DNA of 7,825 bases, from NCBI GenBank assembly GCA_937898445.1, contig CALEJY010000162.1, forward strand, positions 1-7,825. Reading direction: 5' to 3'. Shown here piece by piece: positions 1 through 6,731 of the stretch (positions are counted from its first letter, which is position 1; every line of letters begins with the position of its first letter). This DNA is from an uncultured Candidatus Melainabacteria bacterium (lineage in GTDB: Bacteria > Cyanobacteriota > Vampirovibrionia > Gastranaerophilales > Gastranaerophilaceae). A model generated the notes under the pieces. That model did not search any database. It was given only the letters and a program-made list of their open reading frames with translations, and was not told the origin of the DNA. The position numbers were made by a program, and so were the translations under genes.

Positions 1-75
1 CGCATTTGTAACGTTCGCCCATGCTCACGAACAACTGCTCCCTCTCACAAAGAGAGAGGGTAATATTTTTACCGA
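1..75 (+). repeat. Hairpin-containing dispersed repeat, left copy
   Basis: Two inverted repeats are visible: GTTCG (13-17) with CGAAC (28-32), and CCCTCTC (40-46) with GAGAGGG (54-60) across a 7-nt loop. Landmarks in order are TTGTAA (6-11), AACAAC (30-35), the CTCTC/GAGAG hairpin, AATATTTT (62-69) and ACCGA (71-75). The same landmarks recur in the same order on the minus strand at 7752-7822, so I infer a diverged repeat family present in inverted orientation at both ends of the window. The stretch is free of stops in the frame of the following prepilin gene and may be translated as part of its leader. Confidence 0.55.
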
Positions 76-76
76 T

Positions 77-805
77 ATGGACTTTTCTCGTTTCACTTCT
101 CACTTTTCACTAAGAAAAACAGCTTTCACTCTCGCAGAGGTCTTAGTCACTCTCGGCATCATCGGTGTTGTTTCAGCGATGACTGTTCCTACATTAATGC
201 AGAATTATCAACGTCAGAGTTATGTAACTCAATTACATAAAGTATATAATGAATTATCTCAAGCTCTATTAAGATATCAAACGGATAAAAATGCTATTAG
301 TTTGAAAGAGGCTGGATTATCTGGAAGTGATGCTTATACTGAATTTCAAAGAAGTTATTTTAAAGTAGTTCAAGACTGTGGTACTACTCAAACTCCTTGT
401 TTTGCCTCTTCTTATAAAAAAATGAGTGGTAGCTCTACTAATTTTAAATGTGAATATGGTTGTATGTCACTTGCTAGTGGTGCAGCAATAGGAGGTTTTA
501 GCAATGGAACAAATGGAGTATATGAAATTGTGGTAGATGTAAACGGACAAAAAGGTCCGAATATATTTGGTAGAGATGCTTTTACTATGTATATTTATAC
601 GGCACAAAATGTAATTGATGATTTGGCATTAAAAAATCCTGAAGATATGAATGATTCTACTTGGGATAAAGATAGTCCGGTTCCATTGACACAAGAGCAA
701 AGAGAGAAAAATTTTCAGCGTGCTTGTCTGGGGGATACAAAAGCCGGAGAATGGCATGGTTGTTTCGGAAAAATCTTGAATGACAATTGGCAAATGACGT
801 ATTAA
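77..805 (+). CDS. Type IV prepilin-like protein (minor pilin/pseudopilin), possibly 5' partial
   Basis: A protein of 242 residues from the ATG at 77. It has the class III (type IV) prepilin signal: basic residues R13 K14, then A16|F17-T-L-A-E21 and a hydrophobic helix to about residue 38. By family knowledge, prepilin peptidase would cut before F17, with E21 as the conserved Glu5 used in pilus or pseudopilus assembly. The residue before the cut is Ala, not the usual Gly. Cysteines at 101, 108, 125, 129, 217 and 229 could form disulfides. A motif D154-x-N-G-x-K-G-P-N-x-x-G-R-D167 and the end GKILNDNWQMTY are shared with the paralog at 6732. There is no good ribosome site close to the ATG (the nearest purine run, 54-60, is 16 nt away), and the frame stays open to base 2. 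The true start may therefore lie upstream, with a leader running through the 1-75 repeat, as in the paralog. Specific pilus role unknown. Confidence 0.85.
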   Translation: MDFSRFTSHFSLRKTAFTLAEVLVTLGIIGVVSAMTVPTLMQNYQRQSYVTQLHKVYNELSQALLRYQTDKNAISLKEAGLSGSDAYTEFQRSYFKVVQDCGTTQTPCFASSYKKMSGSSTNFKCEYGCMSLASGAAIGGFSNGTNGVYEIVVDVNGQKGPNIFGRDAFTMYIYTAQNVIDDLALKNPEDMNDSTWDKDSPVPLTQEQREKNFQRACLGDTKAGEWHGCFGKILNDNWQMTY

Positions 806-821
806 TTTTGTTTATGTATAA

Positions 822-860
822 AACAAACCTCTGATTATTCAATCAGAGGTTTGTTGTTTT
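822..860 (+). terminator. Intrinsic terminator, probably bidirectional
   Basis: A perfect 15-bp stem, AACAAACCTCTGATT (822-836) with its complement at 841-855, closes a 4-nt ATTC loop. It is followed on the plus strand by GTTTTT (856 on), ending the prepilin transcript. Read on the minus strand, the stem leads into TTTT, so it probably also terminates the convergent gene that ends at 887. Confidence 0.9.
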
Positions 861-886
861 TATATTTGAAGAAAGAAATTATAAGA

Positions 887-2080
887 TTATGCAGCTTGCG
901 CTATTTGTTTTGGTTGTTCCATTTTTACTTCTTTAGCTACTTGGTCTGCGTTAGCTGGTTGTTGAGCTTGAGGCTCCATTTTTACTTGTTTGGCTTTTGG
1001 TGCTTCTGCCGGCAATTGTTCCAATTTTGCTAAAGCTGCTGTTGCTGCTTCTTGAACGCTCTTGTCTTGGTCGTTCTTAGCAATTGTAAACAATGTTGTC
1101 AAGTCTTGTTTGTATGCCGGTTGTTGAATGTAGCTTAGAGCTTCGATTGCAGATGTTCTTACCATTGGGTTAGGGTTGTTTTTCAACTGTTCTACAATAG
1201 TTACCGCTCCAGGTAATTCTGTTAGAGGAACTGTTGAACCTGTCAATTTTGCAACTTCGTCACCATATAATTTTTGCATAATTGATGATGTGAACATTGC
1301 GTAGCTTTTATTTCTTTCAGCTTGTTCCATCGGAGTGATTGTTGTTGCTAATTTTTTATCTGCATCTGAAAGTTGTTCACCTTTCATTAACTTTTCTCTA
1401 GCTGCAATTTGTTCTGCAGTTGGACCAGCTAATTTGCTAGAGTCTGTGTTAACGATTGTATTAAGTGCATTTACTACTTTTTCGTCTAACAATTCTGTTG
1501 CTTTTTGAGGTTCATCTTTTACCATATTTGCAATTTCTTCCATTGCATTAGCTTGAACTTCATAATCAGGGTTTGTTAATTTTGCAATAAATGTATTCAA
1601 ATCAACTTGTGGTGCCATCGGTGCCGGTTGTTCAATTTCAACTTTTGGAGCTTCAGCTGATTTAGGAGCTTCTGCTGCCGGTTGAGTAACCATTGGTGCC
1701 GGTGTATTAATGTTTTGTTGCTGAATTACTTGAGGAGCTGCTTGAGCTGCTGCAGGTTCTGCAACTTGTGGAGCAGGTTGAACTGTTTGACCGGGAATAC
1801 TTGCTACAGGTTGTTGTGGCATGTAATAAGGTTGAACAGGTGCCTGTGGATAATCATATAATTGCGCTTGTGGGTAGTTGTATAAAGGCATTGTTGGTTG
1901 AGCGTATTGAGGAACGTTCATTGCAACTTGTCCAACGCCCGGTGCGTTAACTGATGGGTTGTGTACATCAATCTTTACTGCATTGTAATTAGGAGCAGGA
2001 GTAGCCTGAGCATATTGTGGGGCATACGGCTGCATTTGGGGTTGCATGTAAGGATTTACTAAATTTGGAGCTTGAATCAT
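887..2080 (-). CDS. Pro/Gln/Tyr-rich protein with HEAT-like helical repeats, function unknown
   Basis: A protein of 397 residues with no signal peptide or membrane segment, so probably cytoplasmic. Residues 1-158 are low complexity, rich in P, Q, A and Y, and likely disordered; they include two tandem 8-residue units, LYNYPQAQ and LYDYPQAP (66-81). Residues about 161-210 and 290-356 look like HEAT/armadillo-type helical pairs (for example NPNPMVRTSAIEALSYI and DKSVQEAATAALAKL), with a charged helical stretch between. The tail (357-397) is again P/Q/K rich and repeats AKQVKME (363-369) and AKEVKME (382-388). HEAT repeats usually bind proteins, so a scaffold role is the most I would infer. The start is supported by AAAGGAAG (complement of 2088-2095), 7 nt before the ATG. 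The gene is transcribed alone, divergent from the transketolase operon, and converges on the terminator at 822-860. I do not recognise a named family. Confidence 0.88.
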   Translation of the reverse strand: MIQAPNLVNPYMQPQMQPYAPQYAQATPAPNYNAVKIDVHNPSVNAPGVGQVAMNVPQYAQPTMPLYNYPQAQLYDYPQAPVQPYYMPQQPVASIPGQTVQPAPQVAEPAAAQAAPQVIQQQNINTPAPMVTQPAAEAPKSAEAPKVEIEQPAPMAPQVDLNTFIAKLTNPDYEVQANAMEEIANMVKDEPQKATELLDEKVVNALNTIVNTDSSKLAGPTAEQIAAREKLMKGEQLSDADKKLATTITPMEQAERNKSYAMFTSSIMQKLYGDEVAKLTGSTVPLTELPGAVTIVEQLKNNPNPMVRTSAIEALSYIQQPAYKQDLTTLFTIAKNDQDKSVQEAATAALAKLEQLPAEAPKAKQVKMEPQAQQPANADQVAKEVKMEQPKQIAQAA

Positions 2081-2191
2081 TTAATTTCTTCCTTTCAATA
2101 AAATATGTCTATATTTTTATTCTACTGTTTAAATATCCCTCAAGGAATAAAATTGCTAAAATTTCGTTTTTTTTTAATAATTCTTAACAAA

Positions 2192-2220
2192 ATTATACAC
2201 ATCTCTACAAATTTTGATTA
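2192..2220 (-). promoter_or_regulatory. Candidate leftward promoter for the HEAT-like gene
   Basis: On the minus strand a perfect TATAAT lies at 2197-2192. There is only a poor -35 match about 17 nt upstream, in the same bases (2214-2220) that could serve the rightward promoter. This would give a 5' leader of roughly 105 nt. An alternative, TTGAGG (2143-2138), is paired with only a weak A-rich -10. The background is very AT-rich, so this is tentative. Confidence 0.35.
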
Positions 2221-2240
2221 ATTTTTGTTTGTGCTATAAT
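2214..2240 (+). promoter_or_regulatory. Extended -10 promoter for the tkt-ftsEX operon
   Basis: TGCTATAAT (2232-2240) is a perfect extended -10 element. TTGATT (2214-2219) is a possible -35 at a short 15-nt spacing; the TG extension would compensate. Transcription would start near 2247, about 27 nt before the ATG at 2274. No other promoter of this quality is seen before the terminator at 6620-6650, so it probably drives all five genes. Confidence 0.7.
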
Positions 2241-2273
2241 GTTGATGCACACAGATGAACGGGATTGTATAAA

Positions 2274-3233
2274 ATGATTATTAACAGAAATGAAAAAAAA
2301 TCTATTAGGTCGATTTTTGGTAAAACATTAGCAGAGTTAGGAAAAACTAACCCAAATATTGTGGTCTTAGATGCAGATTTGGCATGCTCTACTCAAACTC
2401 AATTTTTTGCAAAAGAGTTTCCTGAAAGATTTTTTGACTGCGGAATTGCAGAACAAGATATGGTAACAACGGCAGTTGGCTTATCTACAACAGGGAAAAT
2501 CCCTTTTGTCGCAAGTTTTGCAGTATTTGTTACCGGTCGTGCTTACGATCAGGTAAGAAATTCTATTTGTTATCCTAATTTTAATGTGAAATTAGTTGGA
2601 ACGCATGGTGGTGTTACGGTTGGCGAAGATGGTGCAAGCCATGAAGCGTTAGAAGATATCTCTTTGATGAGAGGTTTGCCAAACATGTCTGTATTTGTTC
2701 CGGCTGATTGTAATGAATGTACTCAAATTATTAAATATGCAGCAGAGCATGAAGGTCCGATGTATATTAGAGTTCCTCGTTCAAATGTTTGCGATGTATA
2801 TGATGAAAACTATAAATTTGATGTAAATAAAGCAAATGTTTTGCAAGAAGGAACGGATGTTACAGTGTTTACAAACGGTGAAACTGTGGCAGAAGTTATT
2901 GAAGCCGCAAATGAATTGGCTAAAGACGGTTATTCTATCGGAATTGTTAGCGTTCCGGTCGTAAAACCTATTGATAGTAAAACTATTATTGAATGTGCTA
3001 AAAAATCCAAATTTGTTATTACTGTTGAAAATCATTCTGTAATTGGTGGTTTAGGTAGCGCAGTTTGTGAAGTTTTAGCGGAAAGTTATCCTACAACTGT
3101 TCATAGAATTGGTGTGGAAGATAAATTCGGACAAAGTGGAAAAGCGGAAGAATTGCTTGATTGTTACGGATTAAGTGCAAATAAATTAAAAACAACTATC
3201 AGGCATTACATTGATAAATGTTGTGAAAAATAA
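2274..3233 (+). CDS. Transketolase, C-terminal subunit (split enzyme)
   Basis: A protein of 319 residues matching the pyrimidine-binding domain (about 7-170) plus the C-terminal domain (about 186-305) of transketolase. In two-subunit enzymes it pairs with a separate N-terminal subunit to transfer two-carbon ketol units between sugar phosphates with thiamine diphosphate. FDCGIAEQDM carries the conserved Glu (E60) that activates the cofactor. THGGVTVGEDGASHEALED (110-128) is the conserved loop with a substrate-region His (H123). The N-terminal half with its diphosphate-binding motif is not next door: the upstream gene is an unrelated one on the other strand. 1-deoxyxylulose-5-phosphate synthase shares these domains but is a longer single chain. 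I chose ATG 2274 because GGGA (2261-2264) sits 9 nt upstream; the in-frame TTG at 2265 would abut that site. It is first in the operon, 9 nt before ftsE. Confidence 0.9.
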   Translation: MIINRNEKKSIRSIFGKTLAELGKTNPNIVVLDADLACSTQTQFFAKEFPERFFDCGIAEQDMVTTAVGLSTTGKIPFVASFAVFVTGRAYDQVRNSICYPNFNVKLVGTHGGVTVGEDGASHEALEDISLMRGLPNMSVFVPADCNECTQIIKYAAEHEGPMYIRVPRSNVCDVYDENYKFDVNKANVLQEGTDVTVFTNGETVAEVIEAANELAKDGYSIGIVSVPVVKPIDSKTIIECAKKSKFVITVENHSVIGGLGSAVCEVLAESYPTTVHRIGVEDKFGQSGKAEELLDCYGLSANKLKTTIRHYIDKCCEK

Positions 3234-3242
3234 AGGAAAGTC

Positions 3243-3920
3243 ATGATTCAATTTAGATCAGTTACAAAAAAGTACAAAAACGATCATTATGCGTTGAAAA
3301 ACATTAATCTTGATATTATGTCAGGAGAATTTGTTTTTATTGTTGGTGCGTCAGGTGCCGGAAAATCAACGTTAATGAAACTTTTGTATAACGAAGAACG
3401 CCCTACAAGCGGAACTGTTACGATTGGCGGAATTAATATCGCAAGCCTTTCTAACGATAAAGTTCCTAATTTGAGAAGATGTATGGGAATTGTTTTTCAG
3501 GATTATAAATTACTTCAAAACCAAAGTGTTTACGATAACGTTGCTTATGTTATCAGAACATTAGGAATTAGCTCAAAAGAAATTAATGCAAGGGTTTCTG
3601 GAGCGTTAAAAATTGTTGGTTTGTATGACAAAATGAATGCAACTCCATCAGAATTGTCAGGTGGTGAACAACAGAGGGTTGGTATTGCAAGAGCGATTGT
3701 AAATGGACCTCCTTTGTTGATTGCAGATGAACCGACAGGTAACTTAGATCCGAAAAACTCTATGGAAATTATGCAGATTTTGGATCAGATTAATCAAAGA
3801 GGAATTACGGTAATCGTTTCTACGCACGACAATGCGATGGTAGATTATTTCAGAAAAAGGGTAATTACTCTTGATAATGGTGAAATTGTAAGAGATATAC
3901 AAGCAGGTACGTATGAATAA
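3243..3920 (+). CDS. ftsE: Cell division ATP-binding protein FtsE
   Basis: A 225-residue ABC ATPase, the normal FtsE length. Visible motifs are Walker A GASGAGKST (35-43), the Q-loop Q86 in VFQDYKLL, signature LSGGEQQ (138-144), Walker B LLIADE (158-163), D-loop L168-D169 and switch H195 in STHD. FtsE dimerises under FtsX at the inner membrane and uses ATP to drive conformational change in FtsX, which in known systems activates periplasmic or extracellular peptidoglycan hydrolases during division. The assignment over other small ABC ATPases (LolD/MacB type) rests on the sequence together with the overlapping FtsX gene. The start has a strong site, AAGGA (3233-3237), 5 nt before the ATG and overlapping the transketolase stop. 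Its last 8 nt overlap ftsX, implying coupled translation. Confidence 0.95.
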   Translation: MIQFRSVTKKYKNDHYALKNINLDIMSGEFVFIVGASGAGKSTLMKLLYNEERPTSGTVTIGGINIASLSNDKVPNLRRCMGIVFQDYKLLQNQSVYDNVAYVIRTLGISSKEINARVSGALKIVGLYDKMNATPSELSGGEQQRVGIARAIVNGPPLLIADEPTGNLDPKNSMEIMQILDQINQRGITVIVSTHDNAMVDYFRKRVITLDNGEIVRDIQAGTYE

Positions 3921-4821
3921 TTCAAAAGCAGAAATTAAGAAAAAAGTAAAAAAACACATTCCGAAAGATTGGTTATGTGAGTTAAGAATATTATATCGTT
4001 TAACCAAACAAACAGTTCATGATATTGCAAGGACTGGTATTGTGAACCTTGTCATTATTACGACAATGGCGGCGATATTGACTATATTTGCTTCTTTCTT
4101 CCGTTCTGCAATTTCAATATCTGCTTTTGCGCATGAACTTGGCAATGTATTGGAAATTTCGGTTTATTTAAAAGATAATGCCGATGCAAATGTTGCAAAA
4201 ACAAGAATTAAAGAATTTGAACATGTTGAAAGTGTTGCGCTTGTGCCAAAAGCTAGTTCTTGGTCTAACTTGAAGCGTGAAATGGATTTGCCGGATATTG
4301 AAAACCCATTGCCGGATACACTTCATGTAAAGGTTGATAAACCTGAAAATATTGATGGTGTGTTTAAGAATATAAAACAGTTAAATTCTGTCGAAGACAT
4401 GAGTTATGCACAGGATTTGGCTAAGAAAATTGAGGCTTTAAACCATGTCGTTAATGTTATAACTGTACTTGTTGTAATTATTATGGGCATGTTGACGATT
4501 ACGATTATTAACAACACAATTCAGCTTGTAATCCAATCTCGAAAAGAGGAAATCGAAATTATGCGATTGATGGGGGTTTCAAACTGGTATATCAGGTTCC
4601 CGTTGATTATGCAGGGTGCTTTTTATGGATTTTCCGGTGCGGTTATTGCATTGTTGCCTTTGAATTGTGTTCAAAACGGTTTAAATCACATGCACCAGTT
4701 CTTTATGGTTCCAACTCCACTTTATGCACAAAATTTTGTAATTGCAGTTATGTTTGCAATGGCTATTTTGTTTGGCGCAGGTGGTAGTTTCCTTTGTATC
4801 AAAAAACATTTGCAGGTATAG
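3913..4821 (+). CDS. ftsX: Cell division permease-like protein FtsX
   Basis: A 302-residue FtsX. It has an N-terminal cytoplasmic segment (1-42, Lys-rich at the start), TM1 about 43-66, a large extracytoplasmic domain about 67-178, TM2 about 179-203, a cytoplasmic loop, TM3 about 230-250 and TM4 about 274-296. The extracytoplasmic domain contains NPLPDTLHVKV (131-141), the typical FtsX NPLP element. The SRKEEIEIMRLMGVS stretch (209-223) after TM2 is the conserved segment thought to contact the ATPase. FtsX relays FtsE ATP hydrolysis to a cell-wall hydrolase or its activator; no such partner (EnvC, PcsB, CwlO or RipC type) is encoded in this window. It overlaps ftsE by 8 nt, with only a weak AGGT ribosome site (3905-3908), so it probably depends on coupling. 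The next gene starts 3 nt after its stop. Confidence 0.95.
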   Translation: MNNSKAEIKKKVKKHIPKDWLCELRILYRLTKQTVHDIARTGIVNLVIITTMAAILTIFASFFRSAISISAFAHELGNVLEISVYLKDNADANVAKTRIKEFEHVESVALVPKASSWSNLKREMDLPDIENPLPDTLHVKVDKPENIDGVFKNIKQLNSVEDMSYAQDLAKKIEALNHVVNVITVLVVIIMGMLTITIINNTIQLVIQSRKEEIEIMRLMGVSNWYIRFPLIMQGAFYGFSGAVIALLPLNCVQNGLNHMHQFFMVPTPLYAQNFVIAVMFAMAILFGAGGSFLCIKKHLQV

Positions 4822-4824
4822 TTG

Positions 4825-6057
4825 ATGTCAGATAAAAATTCTATTTTGCTAATTTCTGATGATGAAAAATTCGCAGAAATGCTAAAGTCAAAACTAATAT
4901 TTTTGAGAAAAGGTGATACAGTTGTTACCTCTAGTTTTGACAATGCTGAGCAGAATTTAGAATTGACAATGGCAGATATTGTTTTGGTTCACGAAAACAC
5001 TTCTAAAAATGCGACTTTGGAGTTGGTGAAAAGGTTAAGACAAAACAAAAATATTTGCATAATGTTACTTGTAAATGATTATGATGAAGAACTTGTACTG
5101 GCATGTTATGATGCCGGAATTGATGATTTTACAACGGCTGGAGCGGAAAGCTTTGAACTTGTAATTAGGGTTGTGAATAATATCAAACATAATTCTATTA
5201 AGTTGAAAGCATTCAGAAATTCGAAAATTCTTGAGCAATTGCAAGTAATTGATGAATTGACGGGTGTTTACAATTATAATTATTCACAACAAGTTATTGA
5301 AAATTCTATAAATGAAAATTTATTTAATGATGGTGTTTTTGCCGTGATTGCTCCTTCAGAAAATTCAAAGAGTAAATTTTCTATCGAAAAAATGGCAGAA
5401 GCTATAAAAAAATCAATCAGGGTTGATGACGTTGTAACTTTAGGTCGAGGCGCAAGGTTTTATTTGTTCTTACCAAAGACTGATTTTAACGGAACTTTGG
5501 TTGTTATAAATAAGATTAAAGAAAATTATGGCGACGATTTTGAACTTTGTGCCGGAATTTCAGGAATTGCCAATAAAGATTTCAAAGAAATGGAAAAAGA
5601 TGCTTTGCAGGCGTTGTCAGATGCTATGGCAACTAATGCCGAATATGTTTTTGCACAAGCTAAAGAAGAAACTCTTGATGAATGGCTTGATGATACCGAA
5701 AATGAACCGAAAAATTACAAAATATTCAAGCAAATGTTTAACAAGAAGTTGGAAAAAGTTATTACACCTGTCTTTTTCAGATTACAAAAAGCATGGGAAG
5801 AAAAGTTGTTTGAAACCGAAATTGAGCAGTCGACAGATGATGATATGTGCGTTTTCCATTTGAAAAACAAAAAACAAGATAGCACATTGAGAATTATTTA
5901 TCCGGGATTTGCCAAAATTATGATTTCGATTACTCATGAAGGACTGGATAGTCCTGAAAACAAAGAAATTCAATTACCATTGACAAAGATTTCTCAAAAA
6001 GAGCTTGTCGGAATTGTAGAAGATTTTATCAAAGATTTTAAATACACATCAGTATAA
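4825..6057 (+). CDS. Degenerate receiver + degenerate GGDEF-like protein with C-terminal domain of unknown function
   Basis: A protein of 410 residues. Residues 5-121 fold like a response-regulator receiver (ILLISDDE at 7-14; AGIDDF at 97-102). The phospho-acceptor Asp is replaced by His (H56 in ADIVLVHENTS), and the switch Thr and conserved Lys appear to be Val83 and Ala105. Residues about 134-277 resemble a diguanylate cyclase domain (DELTGVYNYNY at 143-153; a region like R-x-x-D-x-x-x-R-x-GGDEF). The GGDEF signature reads RGARF (208-212), so neither metal nor GTP chemistry is expected. Residues about 288-410 form a soluble domain I do not recognise. It has no signal peptide or TM and is probably cytoplasmic. 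The start is ATG 4825 with AGG (4814-4816) 8 nt upstream, rather than the adjacent TTG 4822. The 3-nt gap after ftsX suggests a role linked to FtsEX, perhaps as a non-catalytic scaffold or sensor. That role is inference. Confidence 0.85.
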   Translation: MSDKNSILLISDDEKFAEMLKSKLIFLRKGDTVVTSSFDNAEQNLELTMADIVLVHENTSKNATLELVKRLRQNKNICIMLLVNDYDEELVLACYDAGIDDFTTAGAESFELVIRVVNNIKHNSIKLKAFRNSKILEQLQVIDELTGVYNYNYSQQVIENSINENLFNDGVFAVIAPSENSKSKFSIEKMAEAIKKSIRVDDVVTLGRGARFYLFLPKTDFNGTLVVINKIKENYGDDFELCAGISGIANKDFKEMEKDALQALSDAMATNAEYVFAQAKEETLDEWLDDTENEPKNYKIFKQMFNKKLEKVITPVFFRLQKAWEEKLFETEIEQSTDDDMCVFHLKNKKQDSTLRIIYPGFAKIMISITHEGLDSPENKEIQLPLTKISQKELVGIVEDFIKDFKYTSV

Positions 6058-6067
6058 AGGAGAAAAA

Positions 6068-6613
6068 ATGAATACATTATCAGCAGAAAACAGTTTAGTA
6101 TTAATTATTGATATTCAAGAAAGATTAGTTGCGGCTTTAGATAAAGACGTAATTGTCTCAAATGCGGTAAAAATAGCTAGTGCTGCAAAGGCTTTGGAAA
6201 TTCCTGTTTTATTGACAGAACAGTATCCAAAAGGTTTGGGACATACTGTTCCTCAATTGCAAGAAGTTTTGCCTGAAGGTAGCGAAGTTGTTGAAAAAAC
6301 TTATTTTAACGCTTTGTTGGAAGAAGGAATGCTTGATAAAATCAAATCTTATGGCAAAAAACAGATTGTAATTTTTGGTATTGAAACACATATTTGTGTT
6401 CACCAAACTGCAGCAGCTTTGATTGAAGCAGGTTTTGATGTTTATGTTATTAAAGATGCTTGTGCAAGCCGTAATAAATACGAGTTTAAACAAGGTATTG
6501 AAGCGATGGTTGCAAATGGTGTTAAAACATCTTGTGTTGAAATTGCATTGTTTGAGTGGTTGAAAGGTGCAAAAAATCCTAAATTTAAAGAAGTTCAAGC
6601 ATTGATTAAATAG
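6068..6613 (+). CDS. Isochorismatase-family cysteine hydrolase
   Basis: A 181-residue single-domain cysteine hydrolase. The likely triad is D15 (LIIDIQ), K77 (VEKTYF) and C110 (GIETHICV), with the family's cis-peptide region just before the Cys. EQYPKGLG (51-58) places it near the YcaC/ISOC1-like branch, whose physiological substrates are mostly unclear; nicotinamidase or ureide-type amide hydrolysis cannot be assigned from sequence. It is cytoplasmic, with no signal peptide. The ribosome site AAAGGAG (6056-6062) overlaps the previous stop and lies 5 nt before the ATG. It is the last gene of the operon, 10 nt after the receiver-like gene and just before an intrinsic terminator. It has no obvious link to division, so it may simply share the transcript. 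Confidence 0.92.
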   Translation: MNTLSAENSLVLIIDIQERLVAALDKDVIVSNAVKIASAAKALEIPVLLTEQYPKGLGHTVPQLQEVLPEGSEVVEKTYFNALLEEGMLDKIKSYGKKQIVIFGIETHICVHQTAAALIEAGFDVYVIKDACASRNKYEFKQGIEAMVANGVKTSCVEIALFEWLKGAKNPKFKEVQALIK

Positions 6614-6619
6614 TTTTTG

Positions 6620-6650
6620 AAAAAGCTCTCTTTATTAAGAGGGCTTTTTT
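6620..6650 (+). terminator. Intrinsic terminator of the ftsEX operon
   Basis: A 13-bp stem pairs 6620-6632 (AAAAAGCTCTCTT) with 6637-6649, with one G-U pair and a 4-nt TATT loop. The descending arm ends in a run of six T (6645-6650). It lies 7 nt after the hydrolase stop. Confidence 0.92.
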
Positions 6651-6667
6651 ATTATTTAATATAAGTC

Positions 6668-6695
6668 TTGAAAAATTTAAAAAATAGGTTATAAT
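6668..6695 (+). promoter_or_regulatory. Sigma-70-like promoter of the second prepilin gene
   Basis: TTGAAA (6668-6673) and a perfect TATAAT (6690-6695) are separated by 16 nt. The start would fall near 6702, about 30 nt before the ATG at 6732. AAAGGA (6718-6723), 8 nt before that ATG, supports both the promoter and the chosen start. An inverted repeat, TTATAAT (6689-6695) with ATTATAA (6705-6711), overlaps the -10, but in such AT-rich DNA it may be chance. Confidence 0.75.
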
Positions 6696-6731
6696 AGAAT
6701 ATATATTATAAGATTTTAAAGGATATTTTGG

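Noticed and set aside
657..842. Minus-strand ORF overlapping the end of the first prepilin and the terminator
   Set aside because: It is antisense to a well-supported gene, has no family resemblance, and runs through the terminator stem.
851..1033. Plus-strand ORF antisense to the end of the HEAT-like gene
   Set aside because: Its Phe/Leu/Cys-rich composition is what the reverse strand of the K/Q/A-rich tail produces; no ribosome site is seen.
2167..2175. Nine-T run as a terminator
   Set aside because: No stable GC-bearing stem precedes it on the plus strand, and it lies between divergent genes where no transcript needs to end.
2265..2273. TTG at 2265 as the transketolase start
   Set aside because: It would directly abut the GGGA ribosome-like site, while ATG 2274 has it at a normal 9-nt spacing; the extra three residues match nothing.
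2781..3035. Minus-strand ORF inside the transketolase gene
   Set aside because: Asn/Phe/Ile-rich shadow of an AT-rich coding region, with no independent support.
4822..4824. TTG at 4822 as the start of the receiver-like gene
   Set aside because: The adjacent ATG at 4825 gives better spacing from AGG (4814-4816) and is the stronger start codon.
4825..6057. Calling this gene an active diguanylate cyclase or response regulator
   Set aside because: The phospho-acceptor Asp is His56 and the GGDEF signature is RGARF, so activity is not expected.
6689..6711. TTATAAT/ATTATAA inverted repeat as an operator or hairpin
   Set aside because: Only A and T in a very AT-rich segment and overlapping the -10, so chance is a sufficient explanation.
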